DNA from: JBOGGN01 sp050744165
Lineage (GTDB): Bacteria; Actinomycetota; Acidimicrobiia; Acidimicrobiales; Palsa-688
Assembly (NCBI GenBank): GCA_050744165.1
Contig: JBOGGN010000162.1
Span: 1-5,667 of the forward strand
Reading direction: 5' to 3'
DNA length: 5,667 nt
Shown: positions 1 to 5,643 of the stretch, in pieces
Layout of the letters: every line of letters starts with the position of its first letter
Numbering within the stretch: the stretch's first letter is position 1
Made by a program: the position numbers and the translations under genes
The notes under the pieces: generated by a model
Database searches by the model: none
Told to the model about the DNA's origin: nothing
The model's input: only the letters and a program-made list of their open reading frames with translations

Positions 1-650
1 TGGCGGGCGGCTGCCTGAAGCCGGGCCAACGTCGCCGCAACCTGCCGGGCCCCCTCGCTGTCCAGGCCCTCCTGCCAGCCCGGCGGTGCCAGGTACGACT
101 CGAACAGTGCGACAAACCGAGCCGCGATGGCGTCGGTATGTCCCACCAAGACCTCCCACTCGTCCAACACGGCCGTGAGCGGGAGGCCGAGGTGTGCCAG
201 TTGGGCGCCGGTGTCGAGGAATCGCCGGTCGGCGACTCGCAGTTTGCCCTCGGCGGTGGGCCGCACCAGACCGAGCGCCATCGCTCGCTGCATCAACTCG
301 GCGGTCATCGATCCTTCGGGAAACCGGGACAGCACGGCCGCGGGATCCAGTTCGACGGCGTGGACCTCGCCCATGAGCGCGTCTAACTCGGCTTCGACCC
401 CGATGACGGCATCGAGGCTGCGGCCGCGTTGCCACTGCTGCAACAGGTCGGCGATCCCGGCGAGTGAGTAGCCCTCACCCTGCAGCCGGGCGATAAGTCG
501 CAGCCGGCTCAGGTGCGAGTCGTCGTACCAGCCGGTCCGGCTCTCCAATCGGGGCGAGGCCAGAAGCCCTCGTGTCTGATACAGCCGCACGGTGGTCGAG
601 GCCACACCCGCCTGCCGGGCCAGTTCGTCGAGGCGGTACTCGCTGCCCAT
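1..650 (-). CDS. MerR-family transcriptional regulator (C-terminus cut by window edge)
   Basis: DNA-binding regulator. I translated the minus strand from the ATG at 650-648; the frame stays open for 216 codons to base 1, so the stop lies outside the window. Residues 5-70 are a clear MerR winged helix-turn-helix: YRLDELARQAGV, then TTVRLYQTRGLL (a conserved recognition segment), a wing with RTGWYDDSHL, and LRLIARLQGEGYSLAGIADLL. The start is supported by AGGGAG (plus 655-660) four bases upstream of the ATG. Residues after about 75 lack a ligand domain I can name: no cysteine cluster of metal-sensing members and no TipA-like aromatic pocket. Residues around 126-185 (GLVRPTAEGKLRVADRRFL onward) resemble the C-terminal half of short actinobacterial MerR regulators, from memory only. 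The gene is divergent from the epimerase with 63 bp between starts, the usual position for a regulator of its neighbour and itself; that target is inference. Confidence 0.9.
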   Translation of the reverse strand, partial: MGSEYRLDELARQAGVASTTVRLYQTRGLLASPRLESRTGWYDDSHLSRLRLIARLQGEGYSLAGIADLLQQWQRGRSLDAVIGVEAELDALMGEVHAVELDPAAVLSRFPEGSMTAELMQRAMALGLVRPTAEGKLRVADRRFLDTGAQLAHLGLPLTAVLDEWEVLVGHTDAIAARFVALFESYLAPPGWQEGLDSEGARQVAATLARLQAAAR

Positions 651-675
651 CACGCTCCCTTCGCGATCTGTCCGC

Positions 676-706
676 TTGCAATCGGTCCACTAATATTTGG
701 TATCGT
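676..706 (+). promoter_or_regulatory. Promoter of the epimerase gene, leaderless type with 19-bp spacer
   Basis: TTGCAA (676-681) and TATCGT (701-706) are separated by 19 bp. The -10 matches the actinobacterial TANNNT pattern and its last base is 7 bases before the ATG at 714, so transcription would begin at or next to the start codon. No ribosome-binding sequence precedes that ATG, which fits a leaderless mRNA. A 19-bp spacer is the known hallmark of promoters activated by MerR proteins, and a MerR gene is divergent here. The hexamers are visible; their use is inferred. Confidence 0.5.
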
Positions 707-713
707 ATTGGAC
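685..713. promoter_or_regulatory. Imperfect dyad, candidate MerR-family operator
   Basis: GTCCA (685-689) and TGGAC (709-713) are perfect inverted arms around 19 bases. Inside them TA/TA (691-692 with 706-707) and AT/AT (695-696 with 702-703) also pair, giving 9 of 14 positions symmetric about base 699. The dyad covers the plus-strand -10 (701-706) and an overlapping minus-strand TANNNT hexamer, TACGAT (707 down to 702), which could serve the merR gene. A regulator bound here could affect both genes. Classical MerR sites are centred in the -35/-10 spacer (here near 691); this dyad is centred 8 bases downstream, which weakens the assignment. Confidence 0.35.
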
Positions 714-1748
714 ATGAGCATGAGGGTCGTCATCGCCGGCGGGACAGGCTCGTTGGGACGCCGGTTGGCCGACTACTTCGGCAATGGCGGCCACGACGTC
801 ACGATCCTTACCCGGTCTCCGCGCCCCGACGTGACCCACCGCCAGGTGCGATGGGATGGCCGCACCGTCGGCCCCTGGGCCTGCGAGCTCGAAGGCGCGG
901 TGCTCATCAACCTGGCCGGCGAGGTGGTCGATCGGCGACCCACGGCCGCCAACGTCGCCCTGCTGCGGCGCTCCCGGGTAGAGCCGACCCGCGCCCTCGC
1001 CAATGCCGCGGCCGGCCTCGAGGTCCGGCCCGCTTTGTGGCTGCAAATGTCGACCACGGCCATCTACGGCGACGCCGGCCAAGAGGTCGTCGAGGAGGGG
1101 CATCCACCTGCCGCCGGTCCACCACAGATGCCCGGCGTCGCCCGACCCTGGGAGGAGGCTGCCATGGGTGCCAACGCCGAGCGGCTGGTGTTCCTCCGCA
1201 CCGGGCTGGTGCTCGATCGGGGCACGCCGGCGTTCGAGCGCCTCAGGCGGATCACCCGAGCCGGACTAGGAGGCCGCATCGGCGACGGCCGCCAGTGGGT
1301 GTCGTGGATCCACGTCGACGACTTTCTCCGCGCCGTCGCCTTCCTGTGCGACCACGAACTGGCGGGGATTGTGCATGTCTGTGCGCCGAATCCCATCCAG
1401 AACGGGGACATGATGGCGGCGCTCCGAGGGGCCCTCCACCGGCCGTGGTCGCCGCCGACACCGGTGCCGCTGGTCCGCGTCGGCGCCTTCGCCATGGGCA
1501 GCGACGCTGCTCTGGCCCTGTTGGGTCGGCGTTGCGTGCCCCGGCGGCTGCTGAACGCCGAGTTCGGATTTCAATATCCCCGGTTCGAGGACGCAGTCCA
1601 CGCATTGGTCGCTGGCGCTGCGGGCGCCCAGCCAAGTCCGGCGCCTTCACCGACCCGCGCCCTCAGTTTTGCAGCACCCGGGACTCCTGCTCAGGAGGAG
1701 GTCGGGCAGGTCGTCCCCACTGGCGGCACCACCAGGTTGGCGAAGTAG
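714..1748 (+). CDS. TIGR01777-family NAD(P)-binding epimerase (YfcH/SulA-like)
   Basis: A 344-residue extended short-chain dehydrogenase-like protein, cytoplasmic; the substrate of this family is not established. Near the N-terminus is the Rossmann dinucleotide loop GGTGSLG (residues 9-15). Family hallmarks follow in order: WDG (47-49), LINLAGE (64-70), RSRVEPT (86-92), STTAIYGD (113-120), PWEEAA (145-150), LRTGLVLDR (161-169), GGRIGDGRQWVSWIHVDDF (186-204), VCAPNP (222-227) and GRRCVPRRLL (271-280), with FGFQYPRFEDAV closing the C-terminal DUF1731 segment (284-295). The classical Tyr-X3-Lys pair is not apparent, as usual in this family. I chose ATG 714; ATG 720 in the same frame would remove only two residues. 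Upstream in-frame codons belong to the promoter region and look non-coding. The last ~45 residues are Ala/Pro/Thr-rich, beyond the family's normal end, and the final 19 codons run across the convergent hydrolase gene. Confidence 0.92.
   Translation: MSMRVVIAGGTGSLGRRLADYFGNGGHDVTILTRSPRPDVTHRQVRWDGRTVGPWACELEGAVLINLAGEVVDRRPTAANVALLRRSRVEPTRALANAAAGLEVRPALWLQMSTTAIYGDAGQEVVEEGHPPAAGPPQMPGVARPWEEAAMGANAERLVFLRTGLVLDRGTPAFERLRRITRAGLGGRIGDGRQWVSWIHVDDFLRAVAFLCDHELAGIVHVCAPNPIQNGDMMAALRGALHRPWSPPTPVPLVRVGAFAMGSDAALALLGRRCVPRRLLNAEFGFQYPRFEDAVHALVAGAAGAQPSPAPSPTRALSFAAPGTPAQEEVGQVVPTGGTTRLAK
1611..1632. terminator. GC-rich hairpin, possible weak terminator near the convergent gene ends
   Basis: GCTGGCGC (1611-1618) pairs with GCGCCCAGC (1624-1632) across the loop TGCGG, with one bulged C. 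It sits about 60 bases beyond the hydrolase stop on the minus strand and just after the conserved end of the epimerase. No T-tract follows on either strand, and such stems arise easily at this GC content, so a terminator role is only a possibility. Confidence 0.15.
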
Positions 1749-3310
1749 TTGTCGACGTACTGGCGAATGCAGGCGCTGAATGAGTACCCGGTGTGCCCGT
1801 CGCCCACCCGGGTCAGGAGGACCCCGTGCTGGAGCTCCTTGGCCAGCGACTGGGCGTCGGTATAGGGGGTGGCAGGATCCCCGGTCGAGCCGACCACCAC
1901 GATCGGGGGGCTGCCGGCGGCCGAGATCGGCCTCGGGGTGCTGGTCGGCGTGGTGGGCCACAGGCTGCAGGGGATGCCGCCGTACAGGTCAGCCACCCCG
2001 AACTCCGGCGCCTTCTGCTTGGCCTGGACCGCGTCCTGCTGGAGCATTGCCAGGCTCTTGGGCCAGGGCTGGTCGTCGCAGGCGATGGCGTTGTTGGACT
2101 CCAACTCGTTGCTGTAGGTGCCATCGGGATTGCGGCCCGTGTACTGGTCCGAGGACTGCAGCAGTTGCGACCCGTTGCCCGACTCCGCCTGCTGAAGGGC
2201 GCTCGCCAGGTCGGGCCAGGTCGTCTGGGAGTACAACTCCTCGGCGATCCCGTAGAACGCCTCCCCCGAGCCGACCGTGCGCGACGTCCCCGAAACGCGG
2301 AGCGGCGACGCCGCGATGTGAGCCAGCAGCGCGTTGTACGCCGCCGTCAGGTCACCGCCAGGATGCCAGGAGCACTGGTCGGGAGTCTGGGTGCAGAAGG
2401 TGAAAAAGTCCTGGAGGTTCTTGTCGAACGCCGCCGCCTGGACGATGTCGCTCGTGACCGCGTCCAGCGCCGGGTCGATGGCGCCGTCGAGGACCATGGC
2501 CCGGATGTGGGAAGGAAACAGCTCGGCGTAGGTCGCACCGAGGAAGGTTCCGTAGGAGAAACCGAGATAGGTCAGCTTGGCGTCGCCCACGGCGCTTCGG
2601 ATCTCGTCCATGTCGCGCGCCGCGTTGGCGGTCCCCACCAGCCCCAGCTCAGCACCGCTTTTGGCTACGCACCCATTCACGAACGTCTGGTCGACGGCCA
2701 CCAGCGCTTGGAGCCCGGCCGCGGTGGTCGGCGCCGGGTTGGCGTGAACGAACTGGTCCAGCTGGGAACCGCTCGCGCAGTGGACAGGAGCGCTGCGCGA
2801 CACCCCCCGGGGGTCGAACGCGACGACGTCGAAATGCGAGAGGATCGAGCTGGGCAGCATGCCCACCACGTAGTCCAGGTCGTCGATCCCAGACGCACCG
2901 GGCCCGCCCGGGTTGAACAGCAGCGACCCGGTCTTGGTGCCCGTCGCCGGCCGCCGGGCTAACGCAATGCCGATCTTGGTGGCCCCCGGCTGGCTGTAGT
3001 CGAGCGGCACCTGCAGGCTGGCGCACTGGTCAGCCGCGTCGGCGCCACCGGCCGGCCCCTCGGCCGCGGTGCAGCCGTGCCAGGACACCGGCAGGACCGC
3101 CGCCAACGGCGGGCTGGTCGTCTCGGTCGTTGCCGACCCCGTCGTCCCGCCGGACCCGGTGCCCGTGGTTCCCCCCGCGCTCGTCGTGCTGGACGACGGC
3201 AACGTGGAGTGACCGACTTTGTTGGACGAGCCCGACGAGGTGCACGCGGCCGCCGCCAAGGTCACCACCGCGACCACCGCCAGCCCACGCACCCTTCGCA
3301 GCCGCAGCAC
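1691..3310 (-). CDS. Secreted alpha/beta-hydrolase lipoprotein, tripeptidyl aminopeptidase (TAP-like) family
   Basis: Predicted extracellular exopeptidase anchored to the membrane by lipid, releasing short peptides from protein N-termini; exact specificity is not readable. From GTG 3310 it has 539 residues. The n-region RLRR, a hydrophobic core and LAAAAC give a lipoprotein signal, with lipidated Cys23 (codon at 3244-3242). A Ser/Thr/Gly-rich tether spans about 24-66. The hydrolase domain shows the oxyanion segment FNPGGPG (132-138), FDPRGVS (165-171), nucleophile elbow GFSYGT (Ser252), acid Asp478 in STGDPATP and His506 in GDGHTGY, the order of the TAP/SlpE group with a TAP-like C-terminal domain. 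Ten further cysteines suggest disulfides and fit export. Start choice: the frame stays open to a TTG at 3427 (578 residues), but GTG 3310 gives a textbook signal peptide and has TACCGT (3324 down to 3319) just upstream. The 39 additional residues would overlap the divergent peptidase gene. The stop lies inside the epimerase tail. Confidence 0.9.
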   Translation of the reverse strand: MLRLRRVRGLAVVAVVTLAAAACTSSGSSNKVGHSTLPSSSTTSAGGTTGTGSGGTTGSATTETTSPPLAAVLPVSWHGCTAAEGPAGGADAADQCASLQVPLDYSQPGATKIGIALARRPATGTKTGSLLFNPGGPGASGIDDLDYVVGMLPSSILSHFDVVAFDPRGVSRSAPVHCASGSQLDQFVHANPAPTTAAGLQALVAVDQTFVNGCVAKSGAELGLVGTANAARDMDEIRSAVGDAKLTYLGFSYGTFLGATYAELFPSHIRAMVLDGAIDPALDAVTSDIVQAAAFDKNLQDFFTFCTQTPDQCSWHPGGDLTAAYNALLAHIAASPLRVSGTSRTVGSGEAFYGIAEELYSQTTWPDLASALQQAESGNGSQLLQSSDQYTGRNPDGTYSNELESNNAIACDDQPWPKSLAMLQQDAVQAKQKAPEFGVADLYGGIPCSLWPTTPTSTPRPISAAGSPPIVVVGSTGDPATPYTDAQSLAKELQHGVLLTRVGDGHTGYSFSACIRQYVDNYFANLVVPPVGTTCPTSS

Positions 3311-3348
3311 AAACGGCCACGGTAGCGGGGGTGGCGCCGCCACCGGCC

Positions 3349-3414
3349 GCACTTCGGTGCCCAATGACAAGCTTTCAACAGCGTTTGGCTCCGACACCAG
3401 CTGCACTACGGTGC
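3349..3414. promoter_or_regulatory. Two near-identical GCAC-N4-GTGC elements in a divergent control region
   Basis: GCACTTCGGTGCCC (3349-3362) and GCACTACGGTGCCC (3403-3416) match at 13 of 14 bases and start exactly 54 bases apart, about five helical turns. Each has 4-bp inverted arms, GCAC/GTGC. The left copy lies 39-50 bases upstream of the hydrolase GTG at 3310; the right copy overlaps the putative -10 of the M20 gene. Paired sites flanking two divergent promoters suggest binding sites for a shared regulator. Read as RNA from the plus strand, both would be hairpins closed by C(UUCG)G or C(UACG)G, members of the very stable UNCG tetraloop class. Which reading matters, if either, is unknown. 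Confidence 0.35.
3385..3412 (+). promoter_or_regulatory. Putative promoter of the M20 peptidase gene, leaderless
   Basis: TTGGCT (3385-3390) and TACGGT (3407-3412) are 16 bp apart. The -10 fits TANNNT and ends 7 bases before the GTG at 3420, the same geometry as at the epimerase gene. No Shine-Dalgarno sequence is seen before 3420. The -10 lies within the right-hand GCAC-N4-GTGC element, so a protein bound there would block it. Confidence 0.4.
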
Positions 3415-3419
3415 CCGCG

Positions 3420-4826
3420 GTGAACAAGGACCTGCGCCTCGGCCACTACGCCGAGCGCGAGGCGGAGCGGATCGTGGCCACCTTGTTCGAATGGCTGCGC
3501 ATCCCTTCGATCTCGGCCCACCCTGACCGGGCGCCCGACGTGGTCGCCTCTGCCGAGTTCTGCGCCGACCTGCTCCGCGCCGCCGGCCTGGAGCACGTGA
3601 CGCTCCTGACCCCGCCCGCCGACGCCGGCCTGCCCGGCCCGGCGGTCTACGGCGATTGGATCCACGCGGGCCCGGGCGCTCCGACGGTGCTGGTCTACGG
3701 CCACCATGACGTGCAGCCGGTCGATCCCGAGGACCAGTGGATCTCGCCCCCCTTCGCCCCGGTCATCGTCGATGGCGAGTGCCGAGCCCGCGGCTCGGTC
3801 GACGACAAGGGCCAGGTGCTCTACCAGATTGAGGCCGCCCGAGCGCTGCTGGCCGAGTCGGGGGCGCTTCCGGTGAACCTCAAGTTCATCGTCGAGGGCG
3901 AGGAGGAGATCGGCAGCCCCCACTTCGAGGGCCTGCTCCACCAGGAGGCGCAGCGCCTGGCCTGCGACGTCCTCGTGGTCTCCGACACCGGCATGATCTC
4001 CCCCGACGTGCCGTCGATCACCGTCGGCATGCGGGGCCTGGTGGCCTTCGACGTCGCACTGGTAACCAGCACCACCGACCTGCACAGTGGCCTCTGGGGT
4101 GGCACCGTGCCCAACGCAGCCGACGTGGCCGCCCGGCTGGCGGCCGGCCTCCACGACGCAGAGGGTCGGGTCACCCTTCCCGGGTTCTACGACCGGGTCC
4201 GCCCGCTGGACCCCGCCGAGGCGGCGTCCCTGGCCGCCCAGCCCTTCGACGAGGCCGAGTTCATGGCCCAGGCCGGCGTTTCCGCCCTGACCGGCGAGGC
4301 GGGCTACTCCCCGCTGGAGCGCACCAGCACCCGCCCCACCGCCGAGGTGGTCGGCATCTCGAGCGGCTACCAGGGTGCGGGCATCAAGACCGTCGTGCCG
4401 GCCACCGCCAACCTCAAGGTCACCTTCCGCCTGGTCCCGGACCAGCGTCCCGCCGAGATGGCGACAGCCTTCCGGCGTTGGCTCGATGACGCTCTGCCGC
4501 CCGGCGTCACCGCCCGGGTCACCGCCGAGGGCGCCGTCTCCCCGGCCCTCACCCCGGTCGACCATCCGGCGATGGCGGCACTGGTCCGGGCCATCGAGGC
4601 GGTGTGGGGCACCACGCCCCTGTTCACCCGGGCCGGCGGCAGCGGCCCCGAGGAGGCGCTGGGCCGGGTGCTGGCGGCACCGGTGCTGTTTCTCGGCATC
4701 TCCCTGCCCGACGACCGCTTCCATGCGCCCAACGAGCGCCTCGTCATGCGCCAGTTCTGGCGAGGCCTCCTGGCAGCCGGGGAGCTGCTCGTCGAGTTGG
4801 GCCACCTCGGCCCCATGCATGCCTAA
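3420..4826 (+). CDS. M20-family metallopeptidase, dipeptidase (carnosinase/PepV-like)
   Basis: Cytoplasmic di-zinc dipeptidase of 468 residues, the normal length for M20 dipeptidases. It has no signal peptide. Metal site and catalytic residues appear in family order: His95 and Asp97 in YGHHDVQP, the bridging Asp of RGSVDDKGQ (128-129), the EGEEEIGS block (catalytic Glu162, ligand Glu163), Asp189 in VVSDTG, and His435 in FHAPNER. The insert (lid/dimerisation) domain spans about 200-375 and contains DLHSGLWGG, whose His222 corresponds to the conserved transition-state histidine. C-terminal GGSGPEEALG (406-415) is also typical. All expected residues are present, so it should be active; substrate range is inferred. 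Start: GTG 3420 fits the leaderless promoter; GTG 3411 and GTG 3357 are in-frame alternatives, and an open frame without homology extends further up to 3219. The divergent hydrolase lies upstream. Downstream, the ATG of the next gene overlaps this stop, indicating one operon. Confidence 0.93.
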   Translation: MNKDLRLGHYAEREAERIVATLFEWLRIPSISAHPDRAPDVVASAEFCADLLRAAGLEHVTLLTPPADAGLPGPAVYGDWIHAGPGAPTVLVYGHHDVQPVDPEDQWISPPFAPVIVDGECRARGSVDDKGQVLYQIEAARALLAESGALPVNLKFIVEGEEEIGSPHFEGLLHQEAQRLACDVLVVSDTGMISPDVPSITVGMRGLVAFDVALVTSTTDLHSGLWGGTVPNAADVAARLAAGLHDAEGRVTLPGFYDRVRPLDPAEAASLAAQPFDEAEFMAQAGVSALTGEAGYSPLERTSTRPTAEVVGISSGYQGAGIKTVVPATANLKVTFRLVPDQRPAEMATAFRRWLDDALPPGVTARVTAEGAVSPALTPVDHPAMAALVRAIEAVWGTTPLFTRAGGSGPEEALGRVLAAPVLFLGISLPDDRFHAPNERLVMRQFWRGLLAAGELLVELGHLGPMHA

Positions 4827-5643
4827 GCACAAGAAGCGGGAAAAGGCCTCCCGCCTCCCTTCTCCCGCCACACCGAAGGAAACAGCCCTCGCCCGGGTGG
4901 CGCCGCCGGGCGCACACGAGTGGGTGTCGCTCCCCGACCCCGCCGAGCTACGGACCTGGCTGTTCGACGTCACCTTCCTGCTGTCCGGCTGGTTCTGCAT
5001 CTACGGGTCCGGCTGCCAGGGAGTGTTGACGGGGCCCGCTGCAGAACTGGAACAGGGCTGCTGCTCCTACGGCGCCCACTTCACCGGCGACGACGACCGC
5101 GACCGGGTGCTGAAGGCCGCCGACGTGCTCAGTGCAGAGCAGTGGCAGTTCCGCCGCCGGGGCAAGCGAGGGGGGACGGTGACCACCGACGCCGACGGCG
5201 CCTCGGTGACCCGCCTGGTCGAAGGGGCGTGCATCTTCCTCAACCGCCCCGGCTTTCCCGGCGGCGCCGGCTGCGCCCTCCATCGGGCCGCCCTCGAGTC
5301 GGGGCGGGCGCCCATGGATTTCAAGCCAGACGTGTGCTGGCAGCTGCCCCTACGCCGGGAGGACGTCACCGACGAACACGGCCACGTCACCTCGGTGGTC
5401 ACTCAGTGGGACCGGCGCCATTGGGGCGCCGGCGGTGCCGAGTTCCACTGGTGGTGCACCGAGGCCCCCGAGGCTTTCGTCGCCCCCGAGCCGGTGTACC
5501 GCCGTTTGCGAGACGAGCTGGTCGGCCTGTGCGGCGAGGACGTCTACCGGGCGGTGGCCGCCTACTTGGACATCCGGCGGCCGGCCGCCACTGTCCCCCT
5601 CCCTCACCCGACCGTCCGGGGGTCGAGGTCACGCGACATTTAA
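4819..5643 (+). CDS. Cysteine-rich protein of unknown function, possible YkgJ/DUF3109-like metal binder
   Basis: A 274-residue protein with no signal peptide or membrane segment. The first ~20 residues are basic (PKHKKREK). The core carries nine cysteines: Cys60 and Cys66 (FCIYGSGCQG), adjacent Cys81-Cys82 (QGCCSYG), Cys138 (EGACIFLNR), Cys152 with His155 (GCALHRAAL), Cys173 (FKPDVCWQLPLR), Cys213 (WWCTEAP) and Cys238. The sequence CC, then CIFL, then CALH, then KPDVCWQLP resembles from memory the layout of YkgJ and DUF3109 proteins, proposed to hold zinc or an iron cluster; neither the assignment nor a metal can be proved here. A Trp-rich stretch follows, then a helical segment with YRRLRDELVGLC and YRAVAAYLDI. 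The start ATG overlaps the M20 stop by 8 bp (ATGCATGCCTAA holds both), suggesting translational coupling; no ribosome-binding site is apparent. Its stop lies within the terminal inverted repeat, and the ~20 Pro/Arg-rich residues before it look unconserved. Confidence 0.8.
   Translation: MPKHKKREKASRLPSPATPKETALARVAPPGAHEWVSLPDPAELRTWLFDVTFLLSGWFCIYGSGCQGVLTGPAAELEQGCCSYGAHFTGDDDRDRVLKAADVLSAEQWQFRRRGKRGGTVTTDADGASVTRLVEGACIFLNRPGFPGGAGCALHRAALESGRAPMDFKPDVCWQLPLRREDVTDEHGHVTSVVTQWDRRHWGAGGAEFHWWCTEAPEAFVAPEPVYRRLRDELVGLCGEDVYRAVAAYLDIRRPAATVPLPHPTVRGSRSRDI

Noticed and set aside
127..471. Short plus-strand open frames opposite the MerR gene
   Set aside because: Ser/Arg-rich translations antisense to a clear MerR domain protein; no start signal and no domain.
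1684..1697. CTCCTG-CT-CAGGAG palindrome at the hydrolase stop codon as a terminator
   Set aside because: A two-base loop is too tight; opened to four bases it leaves only five pairs, with no T-tract. Chance is likely.
572..1783. 403-codon open frame on the plus strand overlapping the epimerase
   Set aside because: Arg/Pro/His-rich translation in an alternative frame of a gene with clear family motifs; no motif of its own.
1793..2962. 389-codon open frame on the plus strand opposite the hydrolase
   Set aside because: Antisense shadow of a gene with a complete Ser-Asp-His triad; the composition is typical of mirror frames in GC-rich DNA.
3063..3244. Ser/Thr/Gly-rich run in the hydrolase as a DNA repeat or inserted element
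   Set aside because: It directly follows the lipidated cysteine and has the degenerate composition of a lipoprotein tether; no regular repeat unit is seen.
3375..5000. 541-codon open frame on the minus strand opposite the M20 gene
   Set aside because: It is antisense to a peptidase with every catalytic residue intact; its Gly/Arg/Val/His-rich composition is what high-GC codon bias produces on the opposite strand, and it shows no recognisable domain.
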